Below are positions 33,462-41,985 of a DNA stretch of 64,000 bases, piece by piece. How positions within the stretch are numbered: the stretch's first letter is position 1; each line of letters opens with the position of its first letter. The notes under the pieces are model-generated. The model searched no databases, was not told the origin of the DNA, and saw only the letters and a program-made list of their open reading frames with translations. A program made the translations under genes and the position numbers. Source of the stretch: Marinilabiliales bacterium (lineage in GTDB: Bacteria > Bacteroidota > Bacteroidia > Bacteroidales > SZUA-534); contig DOTG01000003.1 of assembly GCA_003512955.1 (NCBI GenBank), positions 124,001 through 188,000 on the forward strand. Reading direction: 5' to 3'.

Positions 33462-34037
33462 TTAAAATCTTTTCCCAATCACATCCCAATCAAGGATTTC
33501 CCAGAAGTTTTTCAAATAATCGGGACGCCTGTTTTGGGTATCTAAATAATAGGCATGTTCCCACACATCACATGTCATGACAGGAGTTAGCCCGCTACGC
33601 AAGGGATTCCCGGCATTCCCCTCCTGGGTAATCACCAGGTTCCCTTCTTTATCTTTCGAAAGCCAGGCCCAACCTGCTCCAAATAAAGTAGCTCCTGCTT
33701 TGGTAAATTCTTCTTTAAATTTTTCAAAAGACCCAAATTTTGCATGAATGGCATCGGCTAATTTTCCTTGGGGGACCCTTGTCCCTTTTGCTGAAAATTG
33801 CATAAAATAGAACGTGTGGTTCCAAACCTGGGCACCATTGTTAAAAACACCTCCGTCAGATTCTTTTACAATAGTTTCCAATGAGGCATTCTCAAACTTT
33901 GACCCAGGCAGCAGGTTGTTCAAATTTGTAACATAAGCCTGATGATGTTTTCCATAATGAAATTCAAGGGTTTGTTTGCTTATGTATGGTTCAAGAGCAT
34001 TTAGCTCATACGGTAGTTTTGGTAATTCAAACGACAT
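33462..34037 (-). CDS. sodB: Fe/Mn superoxide dismutase
   Basis: A 191-residue superoxide dismutase. Metal ligands are H27, H74, D157 and H161 (FHYGKHHQAYV, VWNHTFYF, DVWEHAYYLD). GAGWAWL and the NAGNPLR segment are typical of the cambialistic or iron-type enzymes of Bacteroidota. No signal peptide, so cytosolic. Monocistronic between two terminators or promoters. Confidence 0.96.
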   Translation of the reverse strand: MSFELPKLPYELNALEPYISKQTLEFHYGKHHQAYVTNLNNLLPGSKFENASLETIVKESDGGVFNNGAQVWNHTFYFMQFSAKGTRVPQGKLADAIHAKFGSFEKFKEEFTKAGATLFGAGWAWLSKDKEGNLVITQEGNAGNPLRSGLTPVMTCDVWEHAYYLDTQNRRPDYLKNFWEILDWDVIGKRF

Positions 34038-34205
34038 CTTTTTAAATTTTTAAAGTAAATAATATGCAGTTAACAAGGATTGGATAAAAAATGTTTAACA
34101 TAAGTTGAACTAATTTATTCTTTCTAATCCCGATTCTTACACATCGCTGCTGGACTCATTCCGTGCAATTTTCTGTCAAAAACTACATATTTACGAGTTA
34201 GTTTG

Positions 34206-34213
34206 TATATTTG
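34206..34213 (+). promoter_or_regulatory. -7 element of the K+ channel gene promoter
   Basis: TATATTTG matches TAnnTTTG; the ATG at 34243 lies 29 bases downstream. Confidence 0.5.
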
Positions 34214-34242
34214 ACTGTCTAACCCAATTAAGGTTCAAAAGT

Positions 34243-35994
34243 ATGTTTAACCCACATTTTGAAAGCTTTCAGGCAAAAATTATTGATAAACCTTTTTATG
34301 CCGAAGGTGAGTTTAATTATCCTTCCACAGCCATCATCTCGTTTTTCGACAAACAGGGCCGATTCATGTTTGCCCACGATTATGGTCATCTTCCCCTAAA
34401 CCAAATATATGAACGGATTGATGCCTCTGGCGAACTGATTTTGAACCATTGCTATGTTCATAATTTTTCAGCTACCGCTTACCGCCGGACGCGCCTAAAA
34501 GACAAAAATGAATTTGTTGAATTAAAAAGAATTTCAGCAAAGGCAGCCTTGTTTTCTTCGGAATTCAATATTGATTTTTCTTTTTTAAGAATTGGCGATG
34601 GTGATGTTGATTTTTCAGAATGCTGTTTTGCCAATGGGGATTTATTGTTTAATCAAACTGTTTGTGGGCAAGGAAAGGTTGATTTCTCAAATACAACCAT
34701 CCGATGCAAGAAGGTTGATTTTGCCAATGCCCAATTTGGTTCCGGGTTAAAAACATTTAAAAATGCCCTGTTTTTTGAAGGATCAAAAGACTTTCAATAT
34801 GCCGATTTTGGTAATGGCGAAGTTAATTTTGTGAACACCGATTTTGGCAGTGGCGACATCTCATTCATCAATAGCAATTTCAACAATGGCGATGTTTCAT
34901 TTAAAGTGGCCCGCTTTGGTGATGGAAAAGTCGATTTTCATTTCTGCAAATTTGGCGAAGGCGACATCTCTTTTGAACGGACAGACTTTGGAAATGGGTT
35001 GGTTGACTTTAAAACAGTGGAATTTGGAAGCGGTAAAGTCAATTTCAACAGAGCCGTATTCGGTTCGGGGGAAATAACCTTTGAAGGTTCAGCTGCCGAA
35101 GGACGAATAACCTTTAAAAAAACCGAATTTAGCGAAGGGAGCATCAGCTTTGAATTGGCTGAATACGAAAATACCGAACTAAATATAGAAAAAGCAATCA
35201 TTGGCAACTGCAAACTCTCTTTCTTCGATGGCAGCTTCCATACATTGGTTCTAAAAGGATGCCATTTAAATAATTATCTCGATTTGCGGGTCCGCCAATG
35301 CCACGAAATTGATTTAAGCGACACGGTTGTCCGCGACATTATTGACTTGAAACCCTATCAGAATGAAGTTAAACTGAGCATTTTGAATATTTCAGGGATG
35401 CGTTTGTTGGGCACTATCTATATTGATTGGAAAAACAACCATGTGCTTAATTTAATCCGGAACCAACATAAAACCTCATTGGCTGAGAAAGCGGAACAGT
35501 TTAGAACTTTAAAAGAAAGTTTTAATAAATCGGGCCAATATTCCGACGAAGACTATTCATATGTTTGGTTCAAAAGGTATGAACTCTTAGCAGAATTTTC
35601 ATCGGATAAGCATCTGTCGAAAGTCACAAGAATCACCCGATACCCGGAATATCTATTTAAAAAGCTGGTTTTTGATTACGCGGGTTTGTATGCCACCAAT
35701 CCATTCCGGGTAATGATTTCGATGGTTACTGTTTATGCTACATTCAGCTTACTTTATTCTTTCCTCCTTAGCTTAGGGTTAGGTGGAATCGTTTCAGGTC
35801 TTACCCCCGAACATAATGCTATTGGAATTGTTGGACGCAGCTTTTTCTTTTCGGGTGTAACCTTTTTAACCATTGGCTATGGCGACTTTTACCCCATGGG
35901 GTTGATACGCGGGTTATCCGTACTTGAAGGGTTTACAGGTGTATTTTTAATGTCGTACTTTACGGTGGCGTTTGTGCGTAAAATTTTGCGCTAA
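34243..35994 (+). CDS. Potassium channel with N-terminal 12-residue-repeat solenoid
   Basis: A 583-residue protein. Residues about 117-310 form roughly 16 tandem 12-residue units of form F-G-x-G-x-[VI]-x-F-x4 (e.g. FGSGDISFINSN, FGDGKVDFHFCK, FGNGLVDFKTVE), probably a beta-solenoid. After a charged linker, a 2-TM pore follows: TM1 about 488-512, pore helix and selectivity filter TIGYGD at 543-548, TM2 about 556-580. The filter sequence is that of K+ channels. The protein is expected in the inner membrane with the solenoid in the cytoplasm as a sensor or gate. Distinct from pentapeptide-repeat proteins in its 12-residue period. Confidence 0.85.
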   Translation: MFNPHFESFQAKIIDKPFYAEGEFNYPSTAIISFFDKQGRFMFAHDYGHLPLNQIYERIDASGELILNHCYVHNFSATAYRRTRLKDKNEFVELKRISAKAALFSSEFNIDFSFLRIGDGDVDFSECCFANGDLLFNQTVCGQGKVDFSNTTIRCKKVDFANAQFGSGLKTFKNALFFEGSKDFQYADFGNGEVNFVNTDFGSGDISFINSNFNNGDVSFKVARFGDGKVDFHFCKFGEGDISFERTDFGNGLVDFKTVEFGSGKVNFNRAVFGSGEITFEGSAAEGRITFKKTEFSEGSISFELAEYENTELNIEKAIIGNCKLSFFDGSFHTLVLKGCHLNNYLDLRVRQCHEIDLSDTVVRDIIDLKPYQNEVKLSILNISGMRLLGTIYIDWKNNHVLNLIRNQHKTSLAEKAEQFRTLKESFNKSGQYSDEDYSYVWFKRYELLAEFSSDKHLSKVTRITRYPEYLFKKLVFDYAGLYATNPFRVMISMVTVYATFSLLYSFLLSLGLGGIVSGLTPEHNAIGIVGRSFFFSGVTFLTIGYGDFYPMGLIRGLSVLEGFTGVFLMSYFTVAFVRKILR

Positions 35995-36000
35995 TTCCAT

Positions 36001-36678
36001 TTAATCCCCAATTAAATCGGGACGTAACCTTTTCGTCCGTTCCAGGGCTTGTTCATGTTGCCAGGCGTCAATCAATTTGGTATTACCCGAAAGCAGGATT
36101 TCGGGCACTTTCCATCCTTTATAATCAGATGGCCGCGTATAAACAGGGGCAGACAACAAATTATCCTGAAAAGAATCTGTGAGTGCAGAAGTTTCGTCGG
36201 AAAGTACACCAGGTATCACCCGTAAAATAGCATCGGTCATTACCGCCGCAGCTAATTCACCCCCTGTAAGCACATAATCGCCAATTGATAGTTCACGTGT
36301 GATTAAATGCTCCCGAATCCGGTGATCGATTCCTTTGTAGTGGCCACACAGGATGATAATGTTAGTATATGATGATAATTGATTGGCAATTTGTTGTTTA
36401 AATAGCTCTCCATCAGGTGAGGTATAAATTATTTCATCGTAATTCCGTGCTTTGGTCAATGATTCAATAGCTGACTCAATGGGTTGGATGGTCATTACCA
36501 TCCCTGCCCCTCCGCTAAAGGCATAGTCATCCACTTTTTTATGTTTATCGGCCGAATAATCGCGGATGTTGTGTACAAATATTTCTGCAATACCCTTTTG
36601 CTTTGCCCTTTTAATAATGCTGTGATCAAAGGGTCCCGTAAGTAGTTCAGGCAATACGGTAAGAATATCTATCCTCAT
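36001..36678 (-). CDS. trmD: tRNA (guanine37-N1)-methyltransferase TrmD
   Basis: A 225-residue knotted SPOUT methyltransferase that makes m1G37 in tRNA to prevent frameshifting. FSGGAGMVMTIQP, ILCGHYKGIDHR and ELSIGDYVLTGGELAA form the AdoMet knot and catalytic region; the C-terminal domain starts VPEILLSGN. It is convergent with the channel gene, stop codons 6 bp apart, with no ribosomal protein genes beside it. Confidence 0.96.
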   Translation of the reverse strand: MRIDILTVLPELLTGPFDHSIIKRAKQKGIAEIFVHNIRDYSADKHKKVDDYAFSGGAGMVMTIQPIESAIESLTKARNYDEIIYTSPDGELFKQQIANQLSSYTNIIILCGHYKGIDHRIREHLITRELSIGDYVLTGGELAAAVMTDAILRVIPGVLSDETSALTDSFQDNLLSAPVYTRPSDYKGWKVPEILLSGNTKLIDAWQHEQALERTKRLRPDLIGD

Positions 36679-36694
36679 TTCTTCAATATTTCTG

Positions 36695-36702
36695 CAAATG
36701 TA
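36695..36702 (-). promoter_or_regulatory. -7 element of the trmD promoter
   Basis: TACATTTG on the minus strand, an exact TAnnTTTG match 16 bases before the trmD ATG, which implies a very short leader. Confidence 0.45.
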
Positions 36703-36894
36703 ATGGCTCCCATGTCACAATCCAAATGGAAGTTCCCGAATAACCTTTCGATGACCTAAATATGATTCAGCGAAAATTTAATAAAATGCCTTTTTGTCAC
36801 TATAAAAATCAATAATACGCCATTTTGTCTTTTTTATAATATTTTTTTGAATTGGTATCACTTTTGAAAAAACTCCGGAAAATAATTAAAATTT

Positions 36895-36900
36895 AGGAGG
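36895..36900 (+). promoter_or_regulatory. Strong Shine-Dalgarno of hsp20
   Basis: AGGAGG nine bases before the ATG. Full SD sites are uncommon in this phylum and in this window, so high translation is likely. Upstream, TGGTATCACTTTTGA around 36854 loosely resembles a sigma54 site, but too weakly to call. Confidence 0.6.
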
Positions 36901-36909
36901 ACCCAAATT

Positions 36910-37335
36910 ATGACGTTAGTTAGAGTAAATCATGCCGGATTATTAAACCATTTGGCCAACCAGGCTTTGTATGGAAATTTAACCGATAGCTGTTTAGACA
37001 ATCAAACCGGTTGCAATTCAAACAACAACCCTCGTTACCGGGTAAACAACGAAGACGAGGCTGTAACCCTAGAATTTGCCATCCCCGGATTGACGAAAGA
37101 AGATGTAATTATTGAATTAAATGACAACGTTTTAATAATCAAAACAAAAGAAACAGACCAGGAAAATGGAAGAAGTTCCCGGTTTACTCCAGAGTTTGAT
37201 AAACGGTTCAAACTTTCGGACAAAGTTAAACAGGACGAAATTTCAGCTACTGCTGAAAATGGAATATTGTACATCAATCTGCCAAAAGTAGATGAGGCTG
37301 TAAAAAAGCCAGCCCGTTCCATTGAAATTGCATGA
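36910..37335 (+). CDS. Hsp20/alpha-crystallin small heat shock protein
   Basis: A 141-residue holdase chaperone. The alpha-crystallin domain spans about 42-130 (AVTLEFAIPGLTKEDVIIEL, GRSSRFTPEFDKRFKLSD, ATAENGILYINLPK). The N-terminal arm is short; the C terminus lacks a clear IxI motif. Cytosolic, binds unfolding proteins. Preceded by a strong SD and followed by a terminator, hence monocistronic. Confidence 0.93.
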   Translation: MTLVRVNHAGLLNHLANQALYGNLTDSCLDNQTGCNSNNNPRYRVNNEDEAVTLEFAIPGLTKEDVIIELNDNVLIIKTKETDQENGRSSRFTPEFDKRFKLSDKVKQDEISATAENGILYINLPKVDEAVKKPARSIEIA

Positions 37336-37355
37336 GAATAAACTAAAAAAAGAAG

Positions 37356-37382
37356 AATGGAGGCAAATGCCTCCATTTTTTT
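37356..37382 (+). terminator. Terminator of hsp20
   Basis: Arms AATGGAGGCA and TGCCTCCATT with a two-base loop, then a T-run, 20 bases after the stop. Confidence 0.88.
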
Positions 37383-37584
37383 GTTGACAGGTTCCCAAAT
37401 ATTACCAAAACAACAAATAAATGGTTGGAATTTTAAAATAAATGATGCTATCCACTATCCTGTCCCGCTAAAATGAATAATTCATCAAGTTTCTTAGTGT
37501 TTTTCGCTCAGAAGTTATATTTTCGTAGGTTGAAAATTAAATGTTAACATAACATTGAGTCTAACTATCATAATTTTTTAATAG

Positions 37585-39516
37585 ATGGAAACTATGGATA
37601 TTACGAATGAACAAACCCAACCTGAAAAAGGTGCTCCTTTGGCAGATACCGGCATGGAAGCTGCTGAAAATGCAACTCCAGAAACAGTTGTTAATGCAGA
37701 ATTAGTTGTAAAAGCCTCACCTACGGAGGATTTAAAATTTACAGATGTATCAAACGTGCATCCGAAAGAGCCAAAAACCCGGAACAATCTGCCCGCCGAA
37801 GATTATTCCATCTTAGACAAACCTGAATTACTCATCAAACTCAATGAATTAATAAACCATCACGATACGGAAAATGTGCGGGATTTGATTGAAGAAATAA
37901 AAACACAATTCTATAAAAAATACAACACAGAGTTCGCCGAAGCAAAAAACATCTTTATTGAAAATGGCGGTAAAGAAGAGGACTTTAAGTTCCACGATGA
38001 ATCAGCAGAAGAAACATTTAAAGAGCTTTACAACCAATACAAAGAACACAAACACGAACTCAATCAGATTCAGGAGGAAGAAAAGCAAAAGAACCTGAAA
38101 GAAAAGTATCAAATCATCGAGGACATTAAAGAGCTCATCAATAACGAGGAATCCATCAACCGGACTTTTCAGGAATTCCGCGACCTGCAACAACGCTGGC
38201 GCGATACAGGACTGGTTCCCCAAAATGAAGTTAAAAACCTTTGGGAAAACTACAACCACCACGTTGAGAAATTCTATGATTACATTAAAATAAACAAGGA
38301 ACTCCGCGATTTAGATTTAAAAAAGAACCTTGAACACAAGATAGAACTTTGCGAAAAGGCCGAAGTCCTTTTACTGGAAGAATCGGTAACCAAGGCATTT
38401 AAGATTCTTCAGGATTACCATAACCAATGGCGCGAAATCGGCCCTGTACCACGCGAACAAAAAGACGACATTTGGGAACGTTTTAAAGATGCTACCACAA
38501 AAATCAACAAAAAGCATCAGGAGTATTTTGAGGGCATGAAAGATCAACAGGTGAAAAACCTGGAACAAAAAGCTGCCCTATGCGAAAGGGTTGAAGAAAT
38601 CATAAAAGCCGGGTTCGAAAACCCCAAAAGCTGGGAAGAAAAGGCTCACGAAATTATCGAAATCCAGAAGATGTGGCGGACCATTGGTTTTGCTCCAAAA
38701 AAAGATAACAACAAAGTTTACAACCGCTTTAAGAACGCCTGTGACCAGTTCTTTGCCTCAAAACGCGATTTTTATAAAGAAGCCAAGGAGGTTCAGAAAA
38801 ACAACCTCCAATACAAATTAGATTTGTGCGTTCAAGCCGAAGCGTTAAAAGACAGTACAGATTGGAAAAGAACCACCGAAGACTTCGTGAACCTTCAAAA
38901 ACGCTGGAAGGAGATTGGCCCGGTTCCTAAAAAACATTCCGATGCCCTCTGGAAAAGGTTCCGTACAGCCTGTGATGCGTTCTTTACAAAAAAATCGGAG
39001 TTTTATAATACCGCCGACAGCCGTCAGGAAGAAAACCTGAAGCTCAAATTGGAATTGATTGAGAAAGTTAAAAACTTTAAAAAGAATGACGAGGATCAGG
39101 AAAACTTAAAAGCCTTGATTAGCATCCAAAAGCAATGGTCTGAAATTGGACATGTTCCCCTTTCAAAAAAGGATGAAATACAAAAAGAGTTCCGCGATGC
39201 CATCAATGCTCAATTTGAGAACCTTAAAATAGAGGGCAACCAGCGCGAAAAGATAAATTACCGCTCAAAAGTTGAAAACTGGGTGGGCAACCAATCGAGA
39301 AACAAACTTTACTCAGAACGCAACAAACTGGTAAGCAAGATTAAAGAACTTGAAAACGAGATTTCGCTTTATGAAAACAACATTGGGTTCTTCTCAAAAT
39401 CGAGCAATTCAAATGCCCTGATGTTGGAAGTTAACAAAAAAATACAAATGGCAAAAGAACGCATGGAGGCTTTAAAAGAGAAGCTGCAAATGCTGGATAC
39501 CATGGATCAAGATTAA
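37585..39516 (+). CDS. DUF349 repeat protein
   Basis: A 643-residue highly charged cytosolic protein. An acidic disordered N terminus (about 1-75) is followed by about six DUF349 repeats, each with W-x-x-[IT]-G-x-[VA]-P and a [DK]-x-[IVL]-W/x-x-R-F unit (e.g. WREIGPVPREQKDDIWERF, WKEIGPVPKKHSDALWKRF), and a C-terminal coiled coil. Related DUF349 proteins link to ribosome or stress functions in other bacteria, but the role here is unknown. Monocistronic; 82 bp before a TonB receptor gene, with a terminator between. Confidence 0.9.
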   Translation: METMDITNEQTQPEKGAPLADTGMEAAENATPETVVNAELVVKASPTEDLKFTDVSNVHPKEPKTRNNLPAEDYSILDKPELLIKLNELINHHDTENVRDLIEEIKTQFYKKYNTEFAEAKNIFIENGGKEEDFKFHDESAEETFKELYNQYKEHKHELNQIQEEEKQKNLKEKYQIIEDIKELINNEESINRTFQEFRDLQQRWRDTGLVPQNEVKNLWENYNHHVEKFYDYIKINKELRDLDLKKNLEHKIELCEKAEVLLLEESVTKAFKILQDYHNQWREIGPVPREQKDDIWERFKDATTKINKKHQEYFEGMKDQQVKNLEQKAALCERVEEIIKAGFENPKSWEEKAHEIIEIQKMWRTIGFAPKKDNNKVYNRFKNACDQFFASKRDFYKEAKEVQKNNLQYKLDLCVQAEALKDSTDWKRTTEDFVNLQKRWKEIGPVPKKHSDALWKRFRTACDAFFTKKSEFYNTADSRQEENLKLKLELIEKVKNFKKNDEDQENLKALISIQKQWSEIGHVPLSKKDEIQKEFRDAINAQFENLKIEGNQREKINYRSKVENWVGNQSRNKLYSERNKLVSKIKELENEISLYENNIGFFSKSSNSNALMLEVNKKIQMAKERMEALKEKLQMLDTMDQD

Positions 39517-39529
39517 ATAAATTACTCAT

Positions 39530-39564
39530 AAATCAACCGGAATCCTATTTCGGTTGATTTTTCT
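39530..39564 (+). terminator. Terminator of the DUF349 gene
   Basis: Arms AAATCAACCG and CGGTTGATTT separated by eleven bases, followed by TTTCTTT, 14 bases after the stop. Confidence 0.75.
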
Positions 39565-39598
39565 TTCCCCATTCCCCATAAAACACCCTTATTAGCTT

Positions 39599-41923
39599 TT
39601 GATGAAAAAAACGATCTTAATTCTCATAACCACCTTTATTTCATTCACCCAAGTTTATAGCCAGTCAGGAATAATCCGAGGTTTTGTATATGAAAAAAGC
39701 TCCGGCGAACCTGTAATATTTACCAGTGTTTATCTGAAAGGAACCAACTTTGGGGCGGCTACCGATGTCAATGGCTTTTTCAGCATCAGCCAAATCCCAA
39801 ACGGGAACTACACCCTAATGATTACTTTTGTGGGTTACGATACCCTCCGTGAGCCTGTGACCATTACCTCGAACCAAATTATTACAAAAAAACTATACCT
39901 TACAGAATCGAGCATAAAGTTAGATGAGTTTATAGTTTCGGCAGAAAGGCAAGAAATGCAGAAAGCCATACACGCCTCAATAACAAAAGTAACTCCAAAA
40001 CAAATCAATCAATTGCCATCTATTGGTTCCCAACCGGATATTGCCCAATACCTTCAAATAGTTCCCGGTGTGGTATTTACCGGCGATCAAGGAGGGCAGC
40101 TGTACATCAGGGGTGGTTCTCCCATTCAAAACAAAGTGCTGTTAGATGGAATGGTTATTTACAACCCCTTCCATTCCATCGGGCTTTTTTCTGTCATTGA
40201 TGCCGACTTAATCAAAAATGCCGACATTTTCACAGGTGGGTTTAATGCACAATATGCAGGCCGCATCTCTTCGGTAATGGACATCCGCACCCGCGATGGG
40301 AACAAAAAAAAGATGAAAGGAAAACTCACTGGCGACACCTTTGGAAGCAAACTGATGTTGGAAGCTCCCCTGATTAAAGAATCCGATGGAAATGGAATGA
40401 GTTTAACAGCCGTCGGATCTTATAAGAGCAGCTATTTAGATAAAACCTCGAAAACGCTTTATTCTTACGCCAACGAAAATGGATTGCCTTTTGGTTTTTC
40501 CGATTTGTACGGGAAACTTTCATTAACAGGAAAGAATGGCAGCAAAGTCAATATATTTGGATTTAATTTTACCGATTTTGTTAAAAATTACCAGGAACTT
40601 TCAGACCTTAACTGGAGTTCATACGGATTGGGAAGCAATATTGTTCTGATACCGCAAGGGTCTTCGTTAATAACCGCTAATATGGCTTTTTCGAATTATC
40701 AGATTGAGATGGATACCCCCGACGACGCACCCCGTTCCAGTGGCATCAACGGATTTAACATGGGATTGAATTTTACTTACTTTTTAGGTGATGACCAATT
40801 GGATTATGGTTTTGAAATCCTTGGCTTCCGGACCAATTTTGATTACCAAAATTCATTTGGCCTGGAGGTTTCTCAAACCGAGAATACATCTGAAATGGGA
40901 GCCTTTGCCATTTATAAAAAGAATTTTGGTAAACTCATCATCGAACCCGGGTTCCGGGTCCAATATTATGCATCGCTTTCAGAGCCCAGCCTTGAGCCCA
41001 GATTTGGGTTAAAGTACAAAGCCACCGACAAACTCCGTCTGAAAGCTGCGGCAGGGTTGTATTCTCAGAATTTAATTGCTGCCAATTCTGATAAAGATGT
41101 GGTTAATTTATTTTATGGTTTCTTATCGGGAACAAAAAATTTACAAGACACTTTCGATGGTTCGGAGGTAACCAGTGCTTTGCAAAAATCGAAACATGTC
41201 ATTTTTGGATTTGAATACGATATCAATCACCGGTTGAACCTGAATGTAGAAGGGTACTATAAATATAACAACCAACTTACCGAATTAAACAGGAATAAAA
41301 TATTTAACGAAGATGTGGTTTACGCCCCTTACCTTTTGAAGGAAAATTTCATCATCGAAAAAGGTGATGCTTATGGTGTTGATTTCCTGCTAAAATACGA
41401 TTACAAGCAGCTCTATATCTGGGGAGTTTATTCCCTGGGATATAGCCACCGGACGGGTGAATTCATGAATACCAAAGGTGAAATCTACACACAAACTTAT
41501 GTGCCTCATTTTGACCGCCGGCATAATATCAACCTGATGGTTTCATACACCTTTGGCCACGATTTAAATTGGGAAGCCAGTGCAAGATGGAATTATGGTT
41601 CCGGTTTCCCGTTTACCCCCACTAAAGGATATCATGAAAGAATACCACTAAATAATGGTATTGAAAGTGATTACATAACTGTAAACGGAGAGCTTGCCTA
41701 TCTTTTGGGAAACATCAACTCAAGCCGGTTACCGGAATATCACCGCCTCGACATAAATATAAAACGGACCTTCTTTATTGGGGAATGGGGCGAACTTCAA
41801 ATAACTGGCAGTGTTACCAATGTTTATGATTGGAAAAATATTTTTTATGTTGATAGGGTAGAAATGAAGAAGGTTTACCAGCTCCCTATCTTACCGAGTT
41901 TTGGTATGAGTTTTACCTTTTGA
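39599..41923 (+). CDS. TonB-dependent outer membrane receptor with carboxypeptidase-like N domain
   Basis: A 774-residue outer membrane receptor. Signal peptide 1-22 (ending QVYSQ), then a carboxypeptidase-regulatory-like beta-sandwich (about 24-110: GFVYEKSSGEPVIFTSVYLK), a plug domain (about 135-235; YLQIVPGVVFTGDQGGQLYI, IRGGS) and a 22-strand barrel ending GMSFTF. Takes up a large or scarce substrate with TonB-ExbBD energy. No SusD gene follows, so it is not a classical polysaccharide pair; iron, B12 or peptide uptake are possible. Confidence 0.92.
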   Translation: MMKKTILILITTFISFTQVYSQSGIIRGFVYEKSSGEPVIFTSVYLKGTNFGAATDVNGFFSISQIPNGNYTLMITFVGYDTLREPVTITSNQIITKKLYLTESSIKLDEFIVSAERQEMQKAIHASITKVTPKQINQLPSIGSQPDIAQYLQIVPGVVFTGDQGGQLYIRGGSPIQNKVLLDGMVIYNPFHSIGLFSVIDADLIKNADIFTGGFNAQYAGRISSVMDIRTRDGNKKKMKGKLTGDTFGSKLMLEAPLIKESDGNGMSLTAVGSYKSSYLDKTSKTLYSYANENGLPFGFSDLYGKLSLTGKNGSKVNIFGFNFTDFVKNYQELSDLNWSSYGLGSNIVLIPQGSSLITANMAFSNYQIEMDTPDDAPRSSGINGFNMGLNFTYFLGDDQLDYGFEILGFRTNFDYQNSFGLEVSQTENTSEMGAFAIYKKNFGKLIIEPGFRVQYYASLSEPSLEPRFGLKYKATDKLRLKAAAGLYSQNLIAANSDKDVVNLFYGFLSGTKNLQDTFDGSEVTSALQKSKHVIFGFEYDINHRLNLNVEGYYKYNNQLTELNRNKIFNEDVVYAPYLLKENFIIEKGDAYGVDFLLKYDYKQLYIWGVYSLGYSHRTGEFMNTKGEIYTQTYVPHFDRRHNINLMVSYTFGHDLNWEASARWNYGSGFPFTPTKGYHERIPLNNGIESDYITVNGELAYLLGNINSSRLPEYHRLDINIKRTFFIGEWGELQITGSVTNVYDWKNIFYVDRVEMKKVYQLPILPSFGMSFTF

Positions 41924-41947
41924 TTTTTAAGAATTGAATTAATAATG

Positions 41948-41955
41948 TACTTTTG
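41948..41955 (+). promoter_or_regulatory. -7 element of the pyrG promoter
   Basis: TACTTTTG matches TAnnTTTG; the pyrG start at 41986 lies 30 bases downstream. Confidence 0.5.
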
Positions 41956-41985
41956 CGCAGGTGTTAATTTTTAAAAACTGTTACA

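Noticed and set aside
36845..36870. Sigma54 promoter before hsp20
   Set aside because: TGGTAT..TTTGA matches only part of TGGCAC-N5-TTGCW; too weak.
39599..41923. SusC of a polysaccharide utilisation locus
   Set aside because: No SusD-like lipoprotein or glycosidase follows; it is followed by pyrG.
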